Shown here in pieces: positions 21,997 through 32,819 of a DNA stretch of 64,000 bases. Made by a program: the position numbers and the translations under genes. The DNA comes from Bombyx mori (lineage: Eukaryota > Arthropoda > Insecta > Lepidoptera > Bombycidae), in assembly GCF_030269925.1 (NCBI RefSeq), contig NC_085125.1, positions 1,022,501 through 1,086,500 on the forward strand, given 5' to 3'. Below the pieces are notes generated by a model. It ran no database searches and was not told where the DNA came from. It was given only the letters and a program-made list of their open reading frames with translations. Every line of letters starts with the position of its first letter. Within the stretch, counting starts at the first letter, position 1.

Positions 21997-22550
21997 TTCG
22001 TAGTAGATCGTACGCGTTTATGCTTTAGAAAATAAAATTCGCAAACGCACAGACAGACCGACAGCCGACCGTGTGTATACACAGAAGATGTTACAATGGT
22101 TGCATGTGTGGGTGTTGCTCAACGCGCATTCATTTTAATTATCGATGTGTGCACCGGAGATGGAGCGTTCTATATGTTTGCTTAAAGATTATTTTTTAGG
22201 GTCCAATCTTGGTTATAGGCAGCGTATTCGTAATTAAATTATATTATATGTTTTTTTTTATTAAAATAATTGAACAGACGTGATAATTATACTAGTTTTA
22301 ATATAATTTAGCTGGGGGCCTCGTTCTCACGATGTAGCTCCAACATCCTGTTTGCGTCTTAAAAGGGTAGGAATATGTGAAATTGATACTTCATTTATTT
22401 TAGTCTTTAAGGGTACATGAGCTTAACAACCGTAATATGCTCATGGACATTAAGTACTCCTGAGCAACGTTAAGTTAATACCTATTGTAAATGACGTAGA
22501 TTAAGCGGCATGATCTGTCGGTCTACACGGAGAAAATTCTAGAAAAAATT
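21997..22550. other. Intergenic, no gene seen
   Basis: Ordinary AT-rich sequence without supported features. Confidence 0.45.
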
Positions 22551-22668
22551 GCTAACACTAGCCCTACCAAGAGCAGTGCTTCGCTGAATTTACCACCGGA
22601 CCGGAATCGTGACCCCCTGAGAAGATCTGACGAGAAACTTAGTGGGCTTTGTCTAAAGGGCCCCTATA
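22551..22668 (-). mobile_element. Bm1-type SINE fragment
   Basis: GCTAACACTAGCCCTACCAA, CCACCGGACCGGAATCGTGA and CTGACGAGAAACTTAGTGGG match the central Bm1-type blocks. Confidence 0.65.
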
Positions 22669-22773
22669 ATTATTAGTATCTAATTACTAGGATCGGTGGT
22701 GTGTGTTTGCTCGCCTTTGACGTCAATAGGAACCATAGAAATTCATAGATTAATAGCGCTCTTATATATTAAA

Positions 22774-23043
22774 CTAGCTTTTTCCCGCGACTCCGTCCGC
22801 GTGGATACCTAGTTACTTTGGCATAACGCTAAATTTTACCCCCCACTTCATTTACGTAGAAAGTGAAAATATTTTGAAACATTCTTTATTGGTGCTCCAC
22901 TTGTATTGGTCTTATCGTGATGTTATATAGCCTATAGCCTTCCTCAATAAATGGGCTATTTAACACTGAAAGAATTTTTCAAATCGGACCAGTAGTTCCT
23001 GAGATTAGCTCGTTCATACAAACAAACTCTTCAGCTTTATAAT
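22774..23043 (-). mobile_element. Helitron-like element, family H1, truncated at its 5' end
   Basis: Plus-strand text begins CTAGCTTTTTCCCGCGACTC (the complement of the CTAG 3' end) and runs to AGCTTTATAAT, where it stops at a reverse-transcriptase fragment before reaching the TC end. The middle (GGCTATTTAACACTGAAAGA, CAAATCGGACCAGTAGTTCC) matches 38051-38435. Confidence 0.65.
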
Positions 23044-23165
23044 CCTCCTGCCCGGTGGACCGATGACCTGCGGCGATATGCTGGAGAAGATTGGATCCAA
23101 AAGGCAGAGGATCGTTCATTGTGGCGGACTATGGGAGAGACCTACATCCAGCAGTGGAGAGATAG
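23044..23165 (+). pseudogene. LINE C-terminal coding fragment (RTE-like)
   Basis: Translates as NPPARWTDDLRRYAGEDW, then AEDRSLWRTMGETYIQQW, the tail end I know from insect endonuclease-reverse transcriptases. It is only about 40 codons long and has no catalytic part. Confidence 0.55.
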
Positions 23166-23167
23166 AT

Positions 23168-23352
23168 CTTTTTTTCCTGCCCATGTTCATAGCCTTGAGA
23201 GGCTATATCAGCGTTACCCTAGCGTGTAGGTGAGCTCTTGGTGTTCAAACCGGAGGTGTTTCTAGCACTGGCCCTAGCAAGAGCAGCAAGACTTCACAGA
23301 ATCTACAACTGGATCGGAAACGCGACCCACTGAGAAGATCCGGCGAATGGAG
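23168..23352 (-). mobile_element. Bm1-type SINE
   Basis: T-run then CCTGCCCATGTTCATAGCC, GAGAGGCTATATCAGCG, GGATCGGAAACGCGACCCAC and GATCCGGCGA. Confidence 0.7.
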
Positions 23353-24159
23353 AGATACAGGCTGTGATGATGATTATATGTATATTCAATTAGTCATTTC
23401 TGATGTAAAAATAAATGTAAAGAATCTAGAATTTTCCGAGCACTGGTGCGTTACGTTACGTTTTACAAAAGTCTCCGAAATTCCTATAAAGTTTGACTTC
23501 GTTAAGTAAATTTAAAATTAAAGAAAAAGCTTGCTGATTATTGCAGTGCATGTATGTGTTTTGGAAAACAGGAGAAAATCCACGTCTAATATAATGCGTG
23601 ATTTTTTTTGTTCTTTCTCTAACAAAATGGGTCTCGGACGTCCAAAAATTAATAGACTTATTTTATTATCGAGCACGACCATCGTGATTTACTCTTCAAT
23701 CTATTTTCGTAAGGTTACTGTTTATCATTAGCAGACATCTTGTAATACGACGGATTTAAAAAAGGCTATCGATCGTTATAATAGAGTACGCACACACTGG
23801 TGATTTGACTGTTAGTTTTTGAGGTGAGATTGGACAAACGACCTCACCACCCATGAGATTTAAAACCGTAGTTCGAAGTCTCAGCTTCGAAGCGAAATTT
23901 CGAGGCGCAATTGCTTTACAGTAAAAAAGATAGTGGCTTTTGAACGTGCTTTATTTATATATTTAAGGAAGAGACTAATAGATTTTTGTACTGCATGGTT
24001 GGAGGAGATCGTGGCCCATAAATGGCATTTTATGACGCTGTTCAAACATTTAAACTATATAACTGCATTGCGACCGAATTGGACAGAGATAATAACTACC
24101 TTAATGGGCTCATAACTCGATTACTACCAGAAAATAGGCAAATATCTTCATTATTTTTT
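23353..24159. other. Intergenic, no gene seen
   Basis: AT-rich. A short frame that starts near 23933 continues into the following repeat and has no domain. Confidence 0.45.
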
Positions 24160-24388
24160 GACATAGTGGGCGTATGGTGGGTAATCGTCCAAAGAGATTG
24201 CGCATCACGGTACGATGACAGTTCCGAAACATCTTCACTGTTCCTAAGTCAAACAACGAATGTGTTTCGCTTCCACTCGAGCGATGACACCTCGACTCTG
24301 CTGAAGCATACCACCCGCATTTATCCAATGTTTGACGAGTCGTTGGTGCTCACATTCCCTAGGCGGCACGCTTTTGCTACATTTGTTT
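24160..24388. repeat. Unclassified dispersed repeat X, copy 1
   Basis: Shares GGTGGGTAATCGTCCAAAGA, GTTCCTAAGTCAAACAACGA, CACTCGAGCGATGACACCTC and CTAGGCGGCACGCTTT with 32820-33432. A BMC1-type tail interrupts it at 24389; the matching GGATGCGACA resumes near 24544. Confidence 0.6.
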
Positions 24389-24535
24389 TTTTTTTTATTG
24401 CTTAGGTGGGTGGACGAGCTCACAGCCCACCTGGTGTTAAGTGGTTACTGGAGCCCATAGACATCTACAATGTAAATGCGTCACCCACCTTGAGATATAA
24501 GTTCTAAGAGGTCTCAGTATAGTTACAACGGCTAC
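24389..24535 (-). mobile_element. BMC1-type tail inside repeat X
   Basis: T-run, TTGCTTAGGTGGGTGGACGA, AAATGCGTCACCCACCTTGA, ending in ACGGCTACCC. Confidence 0.7.
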
Positions 24536-25424
24536 CCATATCCGGATGCGACATATATATTCTTCTTACATCCTAGTCGTACACTCTTGACAGGGTGGTC
24601 GTGGTCATGCATCAGTCGAATCCTGCGACACCGATGCTCTCGCGACGCGACGCCATGTGGCACGATATTTCGCAGAGAGAGAGCAATCATTTATGTTGGA
24701 GTGAGTCACAGATTTTATGTCGGTCCATCGTGTTGGAGATCGTCCGCAAGATCTACTGCCCTGGTCTTATAATATTTTTATGACATATATATATATACAT
24801 ATATATAAATATCTAAATTCGTTGGCTCGCATTCACTAGGCGGCACGGATGCGACATATAAAAAATATGTTTCTGCTATACGATTATATTCCTTCATAGT
24901 GAAAGCATTCATTGGATGTATTTGGTGAAACAATCTGTACTTATATATTATATTCGAGATCTAACAACAAAAGTATGCAGTGTGCGTTGCTTCTAAATAA
25001 TTTGCGACTAAACAGCTCTTCAATTTGGTCAGTTAATACTTTTTAATTGCGTGTTTTTACACGATTGTCGTGATGACCGTAACAAATTTAATAAGGTCTC
25101 TATCTCCTCACTGTATTTTTTTAAACGTGTGTCATATAAAACCGGACGATCTCGTTTAATTACGCGAAGATTTTATTTAGCCTCATTAGGAAATTGAAGC
25201 CAAAGTTTTTTATATATTCTTCTGGTAATTATTAAAACTTTTTTTTTTCGGTTTATTATGACTATTAAAAGTAGATTTAATTGTGTGTACGACTCTATAT
25301 TTAACTATATATTCATTCAATTAGATATCTTCCAGAGTGGTTATTGTTTTTATTTCTACATCCACTAATGCTGTGCTCTATATAATGTTGTGATCATGGT
25401 TGAGAGAGGAAAATGGAATAGTTA
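24536..25424. other. Repeat debris and AT-rich sequence, no gene
   Basis: GGATGCGACATATA occurs at about 24544 and again at about 24849, bracketing a 290-bp piece (GGTCGTGGTCATGCATCAGT onward) that may be a separate insertion. The remainder is AT-rich with no features. Confidence 0.4.
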
Positions 25425-25490
25425 GTCTATGGGATCCGGTAACCACTTAAAACCAGGTGGGCTGTGAGATCGTCCACCCATCTCCTCCTC
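25425..25490 (+). mobile_element. BMC1-type tail scrap
   Basis: AACCACTTAAAACCAGGTGG and GATCGTCCACCCATCTCC without a poly(A) end. Confidence 0.55.
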
Positions 25491-25660
25491 CTTGCGTCGA
25501 GAATCCTCAGTGCTGAGGGTCGTGGCCTCCTCTAATTACTTTCTCCTGCATTATCTTGCGCTATTCCTGCCTGTCCTCGGCTGTGTGGATAGCAACATGG
25601 ACTGAGGTATTGAGAGTGGAGCGTATTTGGTTCGACCAGCGCATTGGATTTCCACCCATC
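25491..25660 (-). pseudogene. Decayed RTE-like LINE coding tail
   Basis: GAGGGTCGTGGCCTCCTCTA and GTATTTGGTTCGACCAGCGC resemble the block at 27366-27722. There is no open frame. Confidence 0.4.
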
Positions 25661-26164
25661 TATGCGATAATTAAATAAAAAGCTTACAATGCATAAAAAC
25701 AGCTTCTCATGTATATTTAGTTTGAAGTATCACCAGATCTGTTATCTCTCTCCGTTTTTAAGAATCGTTAGCACACATCCTGTATACAATCGCTCATCCT
25801 CGCATCCAGCTGTTGGAATCGTAAGCCAATCCTGAATAGTACTTTTTGAATTTATCCGATTGATATTCAGTGAATGTATTGACAGCCTCATTGACTGTGT
25901 CTTTAGTAAGATCCCACGATTAGATATCGAAGATAAGGTCATTATGAATGTTCGAACGAAATATCGGCTTGTTATCTCAAGGCAGTTTTGTTGCAGCAAT
26001 ATGTTTCGGGAGTACCCTAAATATGCTTCAGAGATAGGGAATGCGTAAATTAGAAGTTCTTATTTTCTTATATCTAAGTGCTATATTTGAGTAAACATAT
26101 AAATAATCTATAAAATATAAAGGGTGTAGCAGTAACATTCGACACCAAAACATGATTGTTTTTT
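25661..26164. other. Intergenic, no gene seen
   Basis: Two overlapping antiparallel frames of 60-85 codons occur, but neither shows a domain. Confidence 0.45.
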
Positions 26165-26470
26165 TTATGAGTAAAATATTACTGGTGGCCCGGAGGCCTT
26201 TCCAGTTTCACCAGGACAGGTGGGCGATCAAAGGCTCAGCCACGAGGGGTGGGATTTGCTAATAACTGCCCAAGCACCTCCGAAGAAGACCTAACAACTC
26301 AAGAGCAACTGCTTCGCGATTGAATCTACTACTCGATCAGAATTGCGACCCGCTGAGAAGATCCGGCGAGAAACTCAGCGGGCTGATGCATGGGTTAGGT
26401 TGCACGTCGACCTCTTTGTCGAGTTTGGCAAGTACGGTTATCGGGGTCCCTAAGCCCGCTCCTAGTGTTA
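26165..26470 (-). mobile_element. Bm1-related SINE variant
   Basis: Its start differs from other copies (TACTGGTGGCCCGGAGGCCT, GCCACGAGGGGTGGGATT), but the middle returns to Bm1-type GATCCGGCGAGAAACTCAGC and GGCTGATGCATGGGTTAG. A second copy of the variant start is at 30845-31012. Confidence 0.55.
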
Positions 26471-26784
26471 GAGCTGAAGATGTCTAATGCAAAGGTTATT
26501 GGATCTGATGGATCCGTAAGGACGTGACATGATTGTCATCAGCGGAATAACATATACTCCTGGACATGGCCAAGCTATAAATGAAAGATCTGGTTGTCCG
26601 GATCAAGCGGATACGTGACTAGCATTAAGTCTTCGACCCGTCTGGTCATAAGTTTCTATCAATTGTTCTAGCAGAGCTTTTGACTATAATAATCTATCCG
26701 ATCTCTTCACTATCTCCTGTGTTAAGTGGCCCTTGTTCGTACTTAATTCTTACAAATCAACAATCCTAAGATCCTTGTGAGTAC

Positions 26785-26900
26785 TTAACGGTAGGCAGCG
26801 ACTTGGTTCTGGTACTGCTGCGTCCATGGGCGACGTTAACCACTCACCATCAGGTGGACCATATGCTCGTCTGCCAAAAAGGGCAATAAAAAAAGAAAGA
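26785..26900 (+). mobile_element. Jockey-like LINE 3' tail (family K)
   Basis: AACGGTAGGCAGCGACTTGG, GTCCATGGGCGACGTTAACC, ACTCACCATCAGGTGG, ending in GCAATAAAAAAAG. Confidence 0.65.
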
Positions 26901-27254
26901 GCTGATAGGTGCCTCTTGTAAACTTGTAAGACAGCATCAAGATCTTACTAGATCTGCTACGTCTGTTTTAGTTTTCCGTGAATCAAATGAAATGGAGATT
27001 TTTTATTTCTTCGGTTGGACATTGGCATTCATTGGTTTCGATTGGTTCCGATGAGCGCTTGAACCAAATAAAATATCAGCTCTGATCTGTACCAGCGTCC
27101 TTTCCGAAACTACCGTGAAGCAATCAATCCGTTACGAAGCGTATGAATATAAGTAGCCGTAACTAAATGTTCAGACACTTTCAGTTTTCATCTCAAGGTG
27201 GATGTGAAATTAAGCTTCACGTACAAACACAGTTTGCGTATATTTTAGGTTATG

Positions 27255-27851
27255 TGAATAGGACCTCTTGTGAGTGCGCACGGGTAGGTACCACCATCCT
27301 GCCCATTTCTGCCGTGAAGCAAAAATGCGTTTCGGTTTGAAGGGTGGGGCAGCCGTTGTAACTATTCTTCTTCTTCGTCGCTTTCTTCATTGCTGAAGGT
27401 CGTGTCCTTGAAACTTGACCGTTGCCTGTCTCGTGAGCTGTTTCCATCTCGTCCGGTCCTCAGCTGCTCGAATAGCGGTTGCGACTGGCAACCCAGTTAG
27501 AGCGGTTACTTGATCACACCAACGGCTAGGTAATCAGCCGCGGGGTCTCTTTCCTTCTACTTTGCCCGTCACAATCACTTTGTCCAAGTTATCTGACTGT
27601 CGGCGGGCAATATGACCGAAGTAGCTGAGGATCCTCTGGTAACAGATTTTTGAGAGCCTGACTCGGATGCGAAGCTGATCCAGGATTGATTTATTTGTCC
27701 TCTTGGTCGTCCACGGAATTCTATACTGAGACCTTAGAACTCATATCTCAAGGTGGGTGGCGCATTTACGTTGTAGATGTCTATGGGCTCCAGTAACCAC
27801 TCAACACCGGGTGGACCGTGTGCTCGTCCAGCCATCTAAGCTATAGAAAAA
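27255..27851 (+). mobile_element. BMC1-type element split by an RTE-like fragment
   Basis: The first half (27255-27365: GGACCTCTTGTGAGTGCGCA to AGCCGTTGTAACTAT) and second half (about 27722-27851: CTATACTGAGACCTTAGAAC to the A-rich end) are collinear pieces of one copy, separated by about 355 bp of foreign sequence. Confidence 0.7.
27366..27722 (-). pseudogene. RTE-like LINE ORF2 C-terminal fragment with stops
   Basis: Minus-strand translation gives YQRILSYFGHIARRQSDNLD, KVIVTGKVEGKRPRG and AAEDRTRWKQL, the end of an RTE-type endonuclease-reverse transcriptase as I recall the family. At least two in-frame stops show decay. It lies inside the BMC1-type copy. Confidence 0.6.
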
Positions 27852-28334
27852 AACATAGCAACAATGCACCGATATAGTTTTCAATTTATTCTTCCACGAT
27901 CTAAAAAAACATCATCCTGTATTTTTATCAATTTAAAAACCATACAGCTTCCATTTCGCTTATTTATGAGTCCGTGATACTGAGAGGGCTTTCGATTGTC
28001 TTGTCATAATAAATCCAGTAATTACTAGGATTATTGTTCGTTTGAAATAAGATCCATGATGGCTGCCAAGTTGATTGATATAGCACCAATCGAGCTTAAT
28101 CAATCCTGCCTACACGAATATATGTACAAGAAATGTTTGTTCTTAAATGAGTCGAATTTTTTTTTCCTATTATTTTAATTAAGGCCTACGGGAACCCATA
28201 GACATCAAAACATGAGGTCCAAGTTTCATTGGTATTACAGAATGACTATTCCATCACCAATGTGGATGGGAAGATGATATCAAAAAAGAGGCAGAAACGA
28301 CTTGGATGATAAAGACGCGAGATAGAACATTATC

Positions 28335-28437
28335 TCAAGGTGGGTGGCGCATTTACGTTGTAGATGTCTATGGGTTCCAGTAACCACTCAACACCAGGTG
28401 GGCCGTGAGCTCGTTCCATCTAAACAATACAAAAAAA
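28335..28437 (+). mobile_element. BMC1-type tail
   Basis: ATCTCAAGGTGGGTGGCGCA to CTAAACAATACAAAAAAAAT; only the last 100 bp of the family. Confidence 0.65.
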
Positions 28438-28710
28438 ATTGGAACGCAACGTGAATTTTAAATGCCAAAGTATTCCGCTTAGAATACGATTTAATAAAAT
28501 TATTTAAAGAAAAAAAAGACTGCTTCAGGCATTAAGCGAAATACATTTTATAATTCAAAAGTCCACCGATATGTTTACTCATTTAATTGGAGGTGAATAG
28601 TTCACGCCGTCATCGATTATGAGTTAAGAAACTAAAAGTATTACTTTGGTAATTGCTAAATCAGTTTTATCATGATTAACGTAAATCAGTGCATGAAATT
28701 ACGGTCCTAT

Positions 28711-29070
28711 TTTTTCCCCTACTTATTCAATTGGTAGTCTAAGAGACTATTCCGTTTACGCCTGGACGGGTAGGTGAGCTTACAGACTTCAACCTCAGAG
28801 AATTTGGTAACACAAGCCGTAGCAAGAGCAGTGGTCCGCAGAATCTACCACCGGATCCAAATCGTGACCCACTGAGCCGGCGAGAAACTCAATGGGCTGT
28901 GTCTATGGGTTAGTACGCTCGTTGAACTCTTCGCCGTAACCGACGAGTTCGACGAGGACGGTGACCGGTGCTTGAGAGATCTAAAAGCACCCAGAGTGGA
29001 ATTCGGGGTGGATCCGACAAGACATGTTTAGGGCGACGGCGGCTTTGCATTGCCCCGTCGGGTTCGGTTA
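28711..29070 (-). mobile_element. Bm1-type SINE, near full length
   Basis: T-run, CCCCTACTTATTCAATTGGT, CACCGGATCCAAATCGTGAC, CGACGAGTTCGACGAGGACG, ending in the GCGACGGCGGCTTTGC and CCCCGTCGGGTTCGG segment. A deletion removes part of the AGAAGATCCGGCG block. Confidence 0.7.
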
Positions 29071-29109
29071 AGACCGGTCCTATCGAAGCTTGTTGATGCG
29101 AACCTTATG

Positions 29110-29450
29110 ACGGCGTCATTCTTCAGAAAATTTGAATTGGGTCATTTTCAAAGTCGTATCGAAGGTTTTTTTTGTCTATGTGTGTGCGGGCCGCGTGAGC
29201 CACACTCGCGTAAGTCATAACGGGTCTTATGCAAGTTTTGTAAAGTGTCACCTTGTTCCGAAGGGACATTTTACTCCGCTTACAGATCATGGGGTAAAGT
29301 CTACCGAGAATAAACGCGGCACGGTCACGGACTGATTTTATATGCGGGCGGAATGTCATCGATGCGTCCAGGGTGACTCCCAGGTACTTAACCTTCCTGG
29401 CCCAGGGTATAGGTTGGCCGAAGAGGGTGATCGGGCGTATCGATGGTGTT
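29110..29450 (-). pseudogene. Jockey-clade reverse-transcriptase fragment
   Basis: The minus-strand frame has DASMTFRPHIKSVRDRAAFI, then LYPMICKRSKMSLRNKVTLY, KTCIRPVMTYA and HAARTH, the conserved post-palm region of jockey-like ORF2. Upstream on the same strand the text GQPIPWARKVKYLGVTL is readable across a short gap. The catalytic FADD-type motif is not included, so this is a dead fragment of about 110 codons. Confidence 0.7.
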
Positions 29451-29862
29451 TATGAACAGGCTCATACCAGTATACCACCTTTAAGAGGTCTCTTTCAACC
29501 TTCCCTTCTCAGTGAAGGTCATGGCTAGACCTGAAGGAGCTAAGGCCACACGATGCGCTACCAAAATTTGCGATACGACAACTCGCTGACCTGCGATCTA
29601 TGGAGGTAAAAGAGGCAGGTACATCTTTTTCCCTAAGCCCTTTTTGAGTGGCTTCAACGATGAACATAAAATAATGTAGTTATTGTTGATGCGGCTTATT
29701 ATAAGAGCGTTCGTAGTACCATTTTACCTATTTCTGCTGCAAAGCAACCATTATAAGCGAGTAAGACAATTGCAACTTTGATGTTGTGTCAAGATTGGTG
29801 ACAAAGTTCATGTTTGTGATGCCGATCGGCTCCGATAACAAAGTATCACTTAAAGTGAGAGC
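29451..29862. other. Intergenic repeat debris, no gene
   Basis: Contains sequence that I cannot classify around 29490-29620 (CTTCCCTTCTCAGTGAAGGT). No frame is supported. Confidence 0.4.
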
Positions 29863-30085
29863 TTTTTTTTATTTATTGCTTATATGGGTGGACGAGCTCA
29901 CAGCCCACCTGGTGTTAAGTGGTAACTGGAGCCCATAGACATCAACGTAAATGCGCCACGCACCTTGAGATATAAGTTCTAAGGTCTCAAGTATAGTTAC
30001 AACGGCTGCTCCGCCTTTCAAACCGAAACGCATTCCTGCTTCACGGACTGGACCTGTGCGGACTCACAAGAGGTACCACCATCGG
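29863..30085 (-). mobile_element. BMC1-type tail
   Basis: T-run, TTGCTTATATGGGTGGACGA, AAATGCGCCACGCACCTTGA, AACCGAAACGCATTCCTGCT, CACAAGAGGTACCACC; small deletions relative to other copies. Confidence 0.7.
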
Positions 30086-30754
30086 TAGTAAATTTTGAGC
30101 TAATAAGCCAAAACATCACTCAGAGAGAGAGAGAGAGAACTTTGAGTCAATCAGCTAGTACCAAAAAAATAATAACCTTAAAAAGTAATGTATTTTATTA
30201 GCGAAAGTCCCTATTCATCTTCGTTTAAACTATTCTAAATGCATCGGATCACATTACGTTTGACAAAATGCATTAATTAGATCTACAATACAATCCAAAT
30301 TGGCGGTTTGCAACACGCCGTGCCTCCTACGTGAATAGGATCATCGCAGTCACTCACACACTCGTAAATACGCTAGCTACATACATAAGTATTTACTTTT
30401 ATCAAGAGAATTAATTTTCTTTTTTGTTTTGTTATTATTGGCCTTGTGAGCGTGCATGAGCATACGGCCCACTTTATGCTGAGTTATTAAAGGACCCAAA
30501 ACTATTTACCAATTTTCACTTAGTACAATAACATTAGCAACTCGCACTTATAATGGCAATACTTATCCCAACTGTACGATTTAAAGATAAACCTTCTAGA
30601 ACCGTCTCAAGTTAGAGCTTGATCCTGTATACCATACGAATGGGACAGTGAAAATATGCTGTAATTTAAAAAAAAACAGGAATCGAATCGGACCCCGTGG
30701 ATTCAAAGTTAACCTCTATTTTCTATATTATGGAGACAATCTACTGTATATATG
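30086..30754. other. Intergenic; family-K scrap at 30430-30475, no gene
   Basis: GCATGAGCATACGGCCCACT marks a short LINE tail fragment. A GA microsatellite lies at about 30122-30138. Nothing else is recognised. Confidence 0.45.
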
Positions 30755-31012
30755 CCGGCCCACATTGAAACATAAGTTCTAAGTCTCAGTTGTATAGTAC
30801 AACGGCTACCCTACACCCTGTGGTAGAAATAGGTAGGTTTTTTTTATTGATTGAGGGATTACTGGTGGCCTGGAGGCTTCTTTAACTTCACCAGGACAAG
30901 TGAGCGAGCAAAGATTCAGCCACGAGGGGTGGGATTCGCTAACAGCTGCCCGAGCGCCTCCGAAGGAGACTTAACATCTCAAGAGTAGCTGCTTCGCGAA
31001 TTAATTTAAAAA
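30755..31012 (-). mobile_element. BMC1 scrap followed by Bm1-related SINE variant
   Basis: 30760-30838 is an eroded BMC1 fragment (AACATAAGTTCTAAGTCTCA). From 30838 a T-run precedes TACTGGTGGCCTGGAGGCTT and GCCACGAGGGGTGGGATTCG, the same variant start as at 26165. The variant copy stops near AGTAGCTGCTTCGCG. Confidence 0.55.
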
Positions 31013-31509
31013 ATAGGTAGGCTGGTGATACAATACGTCCTACCATCAATCAAGAATACATAAATCAGATATAGATGAAGACAGTATCTTGAAAGCACCA
31101 TAAAACTGTGTCACTCTACGGAGAGAAGCCGATGGGAATCAAGTTGAGTAGCATCTCTGCCAGAGACGCCTGGCAAAAAAAAAATGATGACCATTATGAC
31201 ACTTAAGAAAACTTTATCGTCGGATACAATTTTTTCGCTTCATCTAGTTAGTTAATTATGTATAATAACGAAGGCCAAGATTATCAAATGTAATAAAACT
31301 ATAACTTTTAACGTTAGAAGAAGCACCGAATCTAATTGATGAATGCGCCGTATTTGTGTTGAACGTGGATCTCTGCGATCGTTATGAGAAGCCATTAAAC
31401 TAGCGTTTTGATGCTGACGAGAGCTTTTATACGTCACAACATGAAAAGCGTAGCCCGTCTTGAAAAATCGTAAGCGTAAAAGCTAACTCAAATTTGTATG
31501 GAGGTGGAA
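31013..31509. other. Intergenic; dispersed repeat scrap at about 31466-31515
   Basis: GCGTAAAAGCTAACTCAAAT, GTATGGAGGTGGAACGTTTG matches 11235-11300. No gene is supported. Confidence 0.45.
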
Positions 31510-31514
31510 CGTTT

Positions 31515-31632
31515 GCCTAGGTTTTTTTATTGGCTAGATAGGTGGACGAGCTCACAGCCTATCTGGTGTTTAGTGGTCACTGGAGCTCATAGATATCTAC
31601 AACGTAAATGCCGCCATCCCACCTTGAGATGA
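31515..31632 (-). mobile_element. BMC1-type tail
   Basis: T-run, GGTGGACGAGCTCACAGCCT, CTACAACGTAAATGCCGCCA and CCACCTTGAGAT. Confidence 0.65.
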
Positions 31633-31784
31633 TATTCGAGTTATATTTGTTTCAAACTACGAAAGCTATATACAGGGTATAATATTATGGCTGATTGATA
31701 TTCGAGTTATATTCTATTGCATTCCACTGATGGGACTTCATATTATGCTATTAATGCGTCGATCTGAAAATACTCTTTTTTTTT

Positions 31785-32531
31785 CGGGCTGGGGGCCGAA
31801 CCTCCTACGAGGTCCCCGCGCCTAGGGGGCGCGCGGGGTATGTGAGACTCAACGATTTGCAGGCGTTGAGAGCAGATCGCGGGCCCAAGGATTTTAGGGC
31901 CCACTTACTAAACGACTCCCCTGCACTCTTACACCCGACGTCCGATCTCCGTCCGGGGTCAGAACCCAGTCAGAGTAAGGGGGTTCCCGCGGTCAACACT
32001 ACAACCAGACACGCGGCGCCACCCCGAGGACACCCGACCGACGGGTCGTCGAGGCGATAGTCGATGACCAACGACGTCGGTCTCCGCGGTACGGCGGCCC
32101 TACTAGGCCGCCCGGGCGGTGCCGCTGGTGTTCCGGGATACCCCGCTGGGCCAGAACCAGCCTGCCGGGTCGGAACGCGATACACCGCCGACCGGGTTGC
32201 TCTTCAACAGTATGTTCGGCGACGACAGCGACGACAAAATGCGGACCGCATCGCAGTCCGCAGCCGCCGACGCGCCGTCCCGTCCTCCTCGTGCTAGCGC
32301 GCTAGAGTGACGGTAGCGTGTGGCGCAGCCTCAACTCCCTTAGGTCGCCCCGTGACCATCACCGGGAGGAGACTGCCTCCCCATAGGGGCTGGAGCTGGA
32401 CAAACGCCCTCCTCCGACCCCCGGTCCGACGGCGACGGCACGGCGCCGAGAGGGAAGAAGAGCTCTCCCTCTCCCGTTCCGCCGCCTCCTTCTGCGAGAT
32501 GGTGGACTCGCAGAAGTCGAGCATCGCCTGA
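31785..32531. other. GC-rich island, probable non-LTR retrotransposon fragment
   Basis: About 745 bp of strongly GC-rich DNA with sharp edges (CGGGCTGGGGGCCGAACCTC at the left, CTCGCAGAAGTCGAGCATCG at the right). Frames of 60-100 codons overlap on both strands and all are Arg/Pro/Ala-rich without a domain, as expected from base composition alone. Composition and the neighbouring retroelements suggest a 5' UTR/ORF1 piece of an R1-like LINE, but I see no diagnostic motif. Confidence 0.4.
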
Positions 32532-32819
32532 TCTGAAAATACCCGAACCAACCTTGAACTCAAGACCTCGGTCTCGCTAACAATCAAAAATGAGAAATAC
32601 ATACTTAATAATTATTGAAGTACACTACATATTTTATGAGATAGCAGACTCTCACTTGTATTTATAATAAGTACATACATATATGTTCGTAATTATAAAC
32701 TAATATTGAAAAGTTTTGGATTCTGGACTTACTGACGTATCTAATGGTTTTACATATTTAAAATACATAGGCATAATTCCACCTTTTACATGTATTATGT
32801 CGCAGAATGGACCGATATC

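Noticed and set aside
24022..24405. A 127-codon plus-strand frame
   Set aside because: It spans unclassified repeat X and runs into the T-run of a BMC1 tail, so it is not a conserved gene.
31842..32602. Overlapping Arg/Pro-rich frames in the GC-rich island
   Set aside because: Frames on both strands are explained by scarcity of AT-rich stop codons in GC-rich DNA; no domain is seen.
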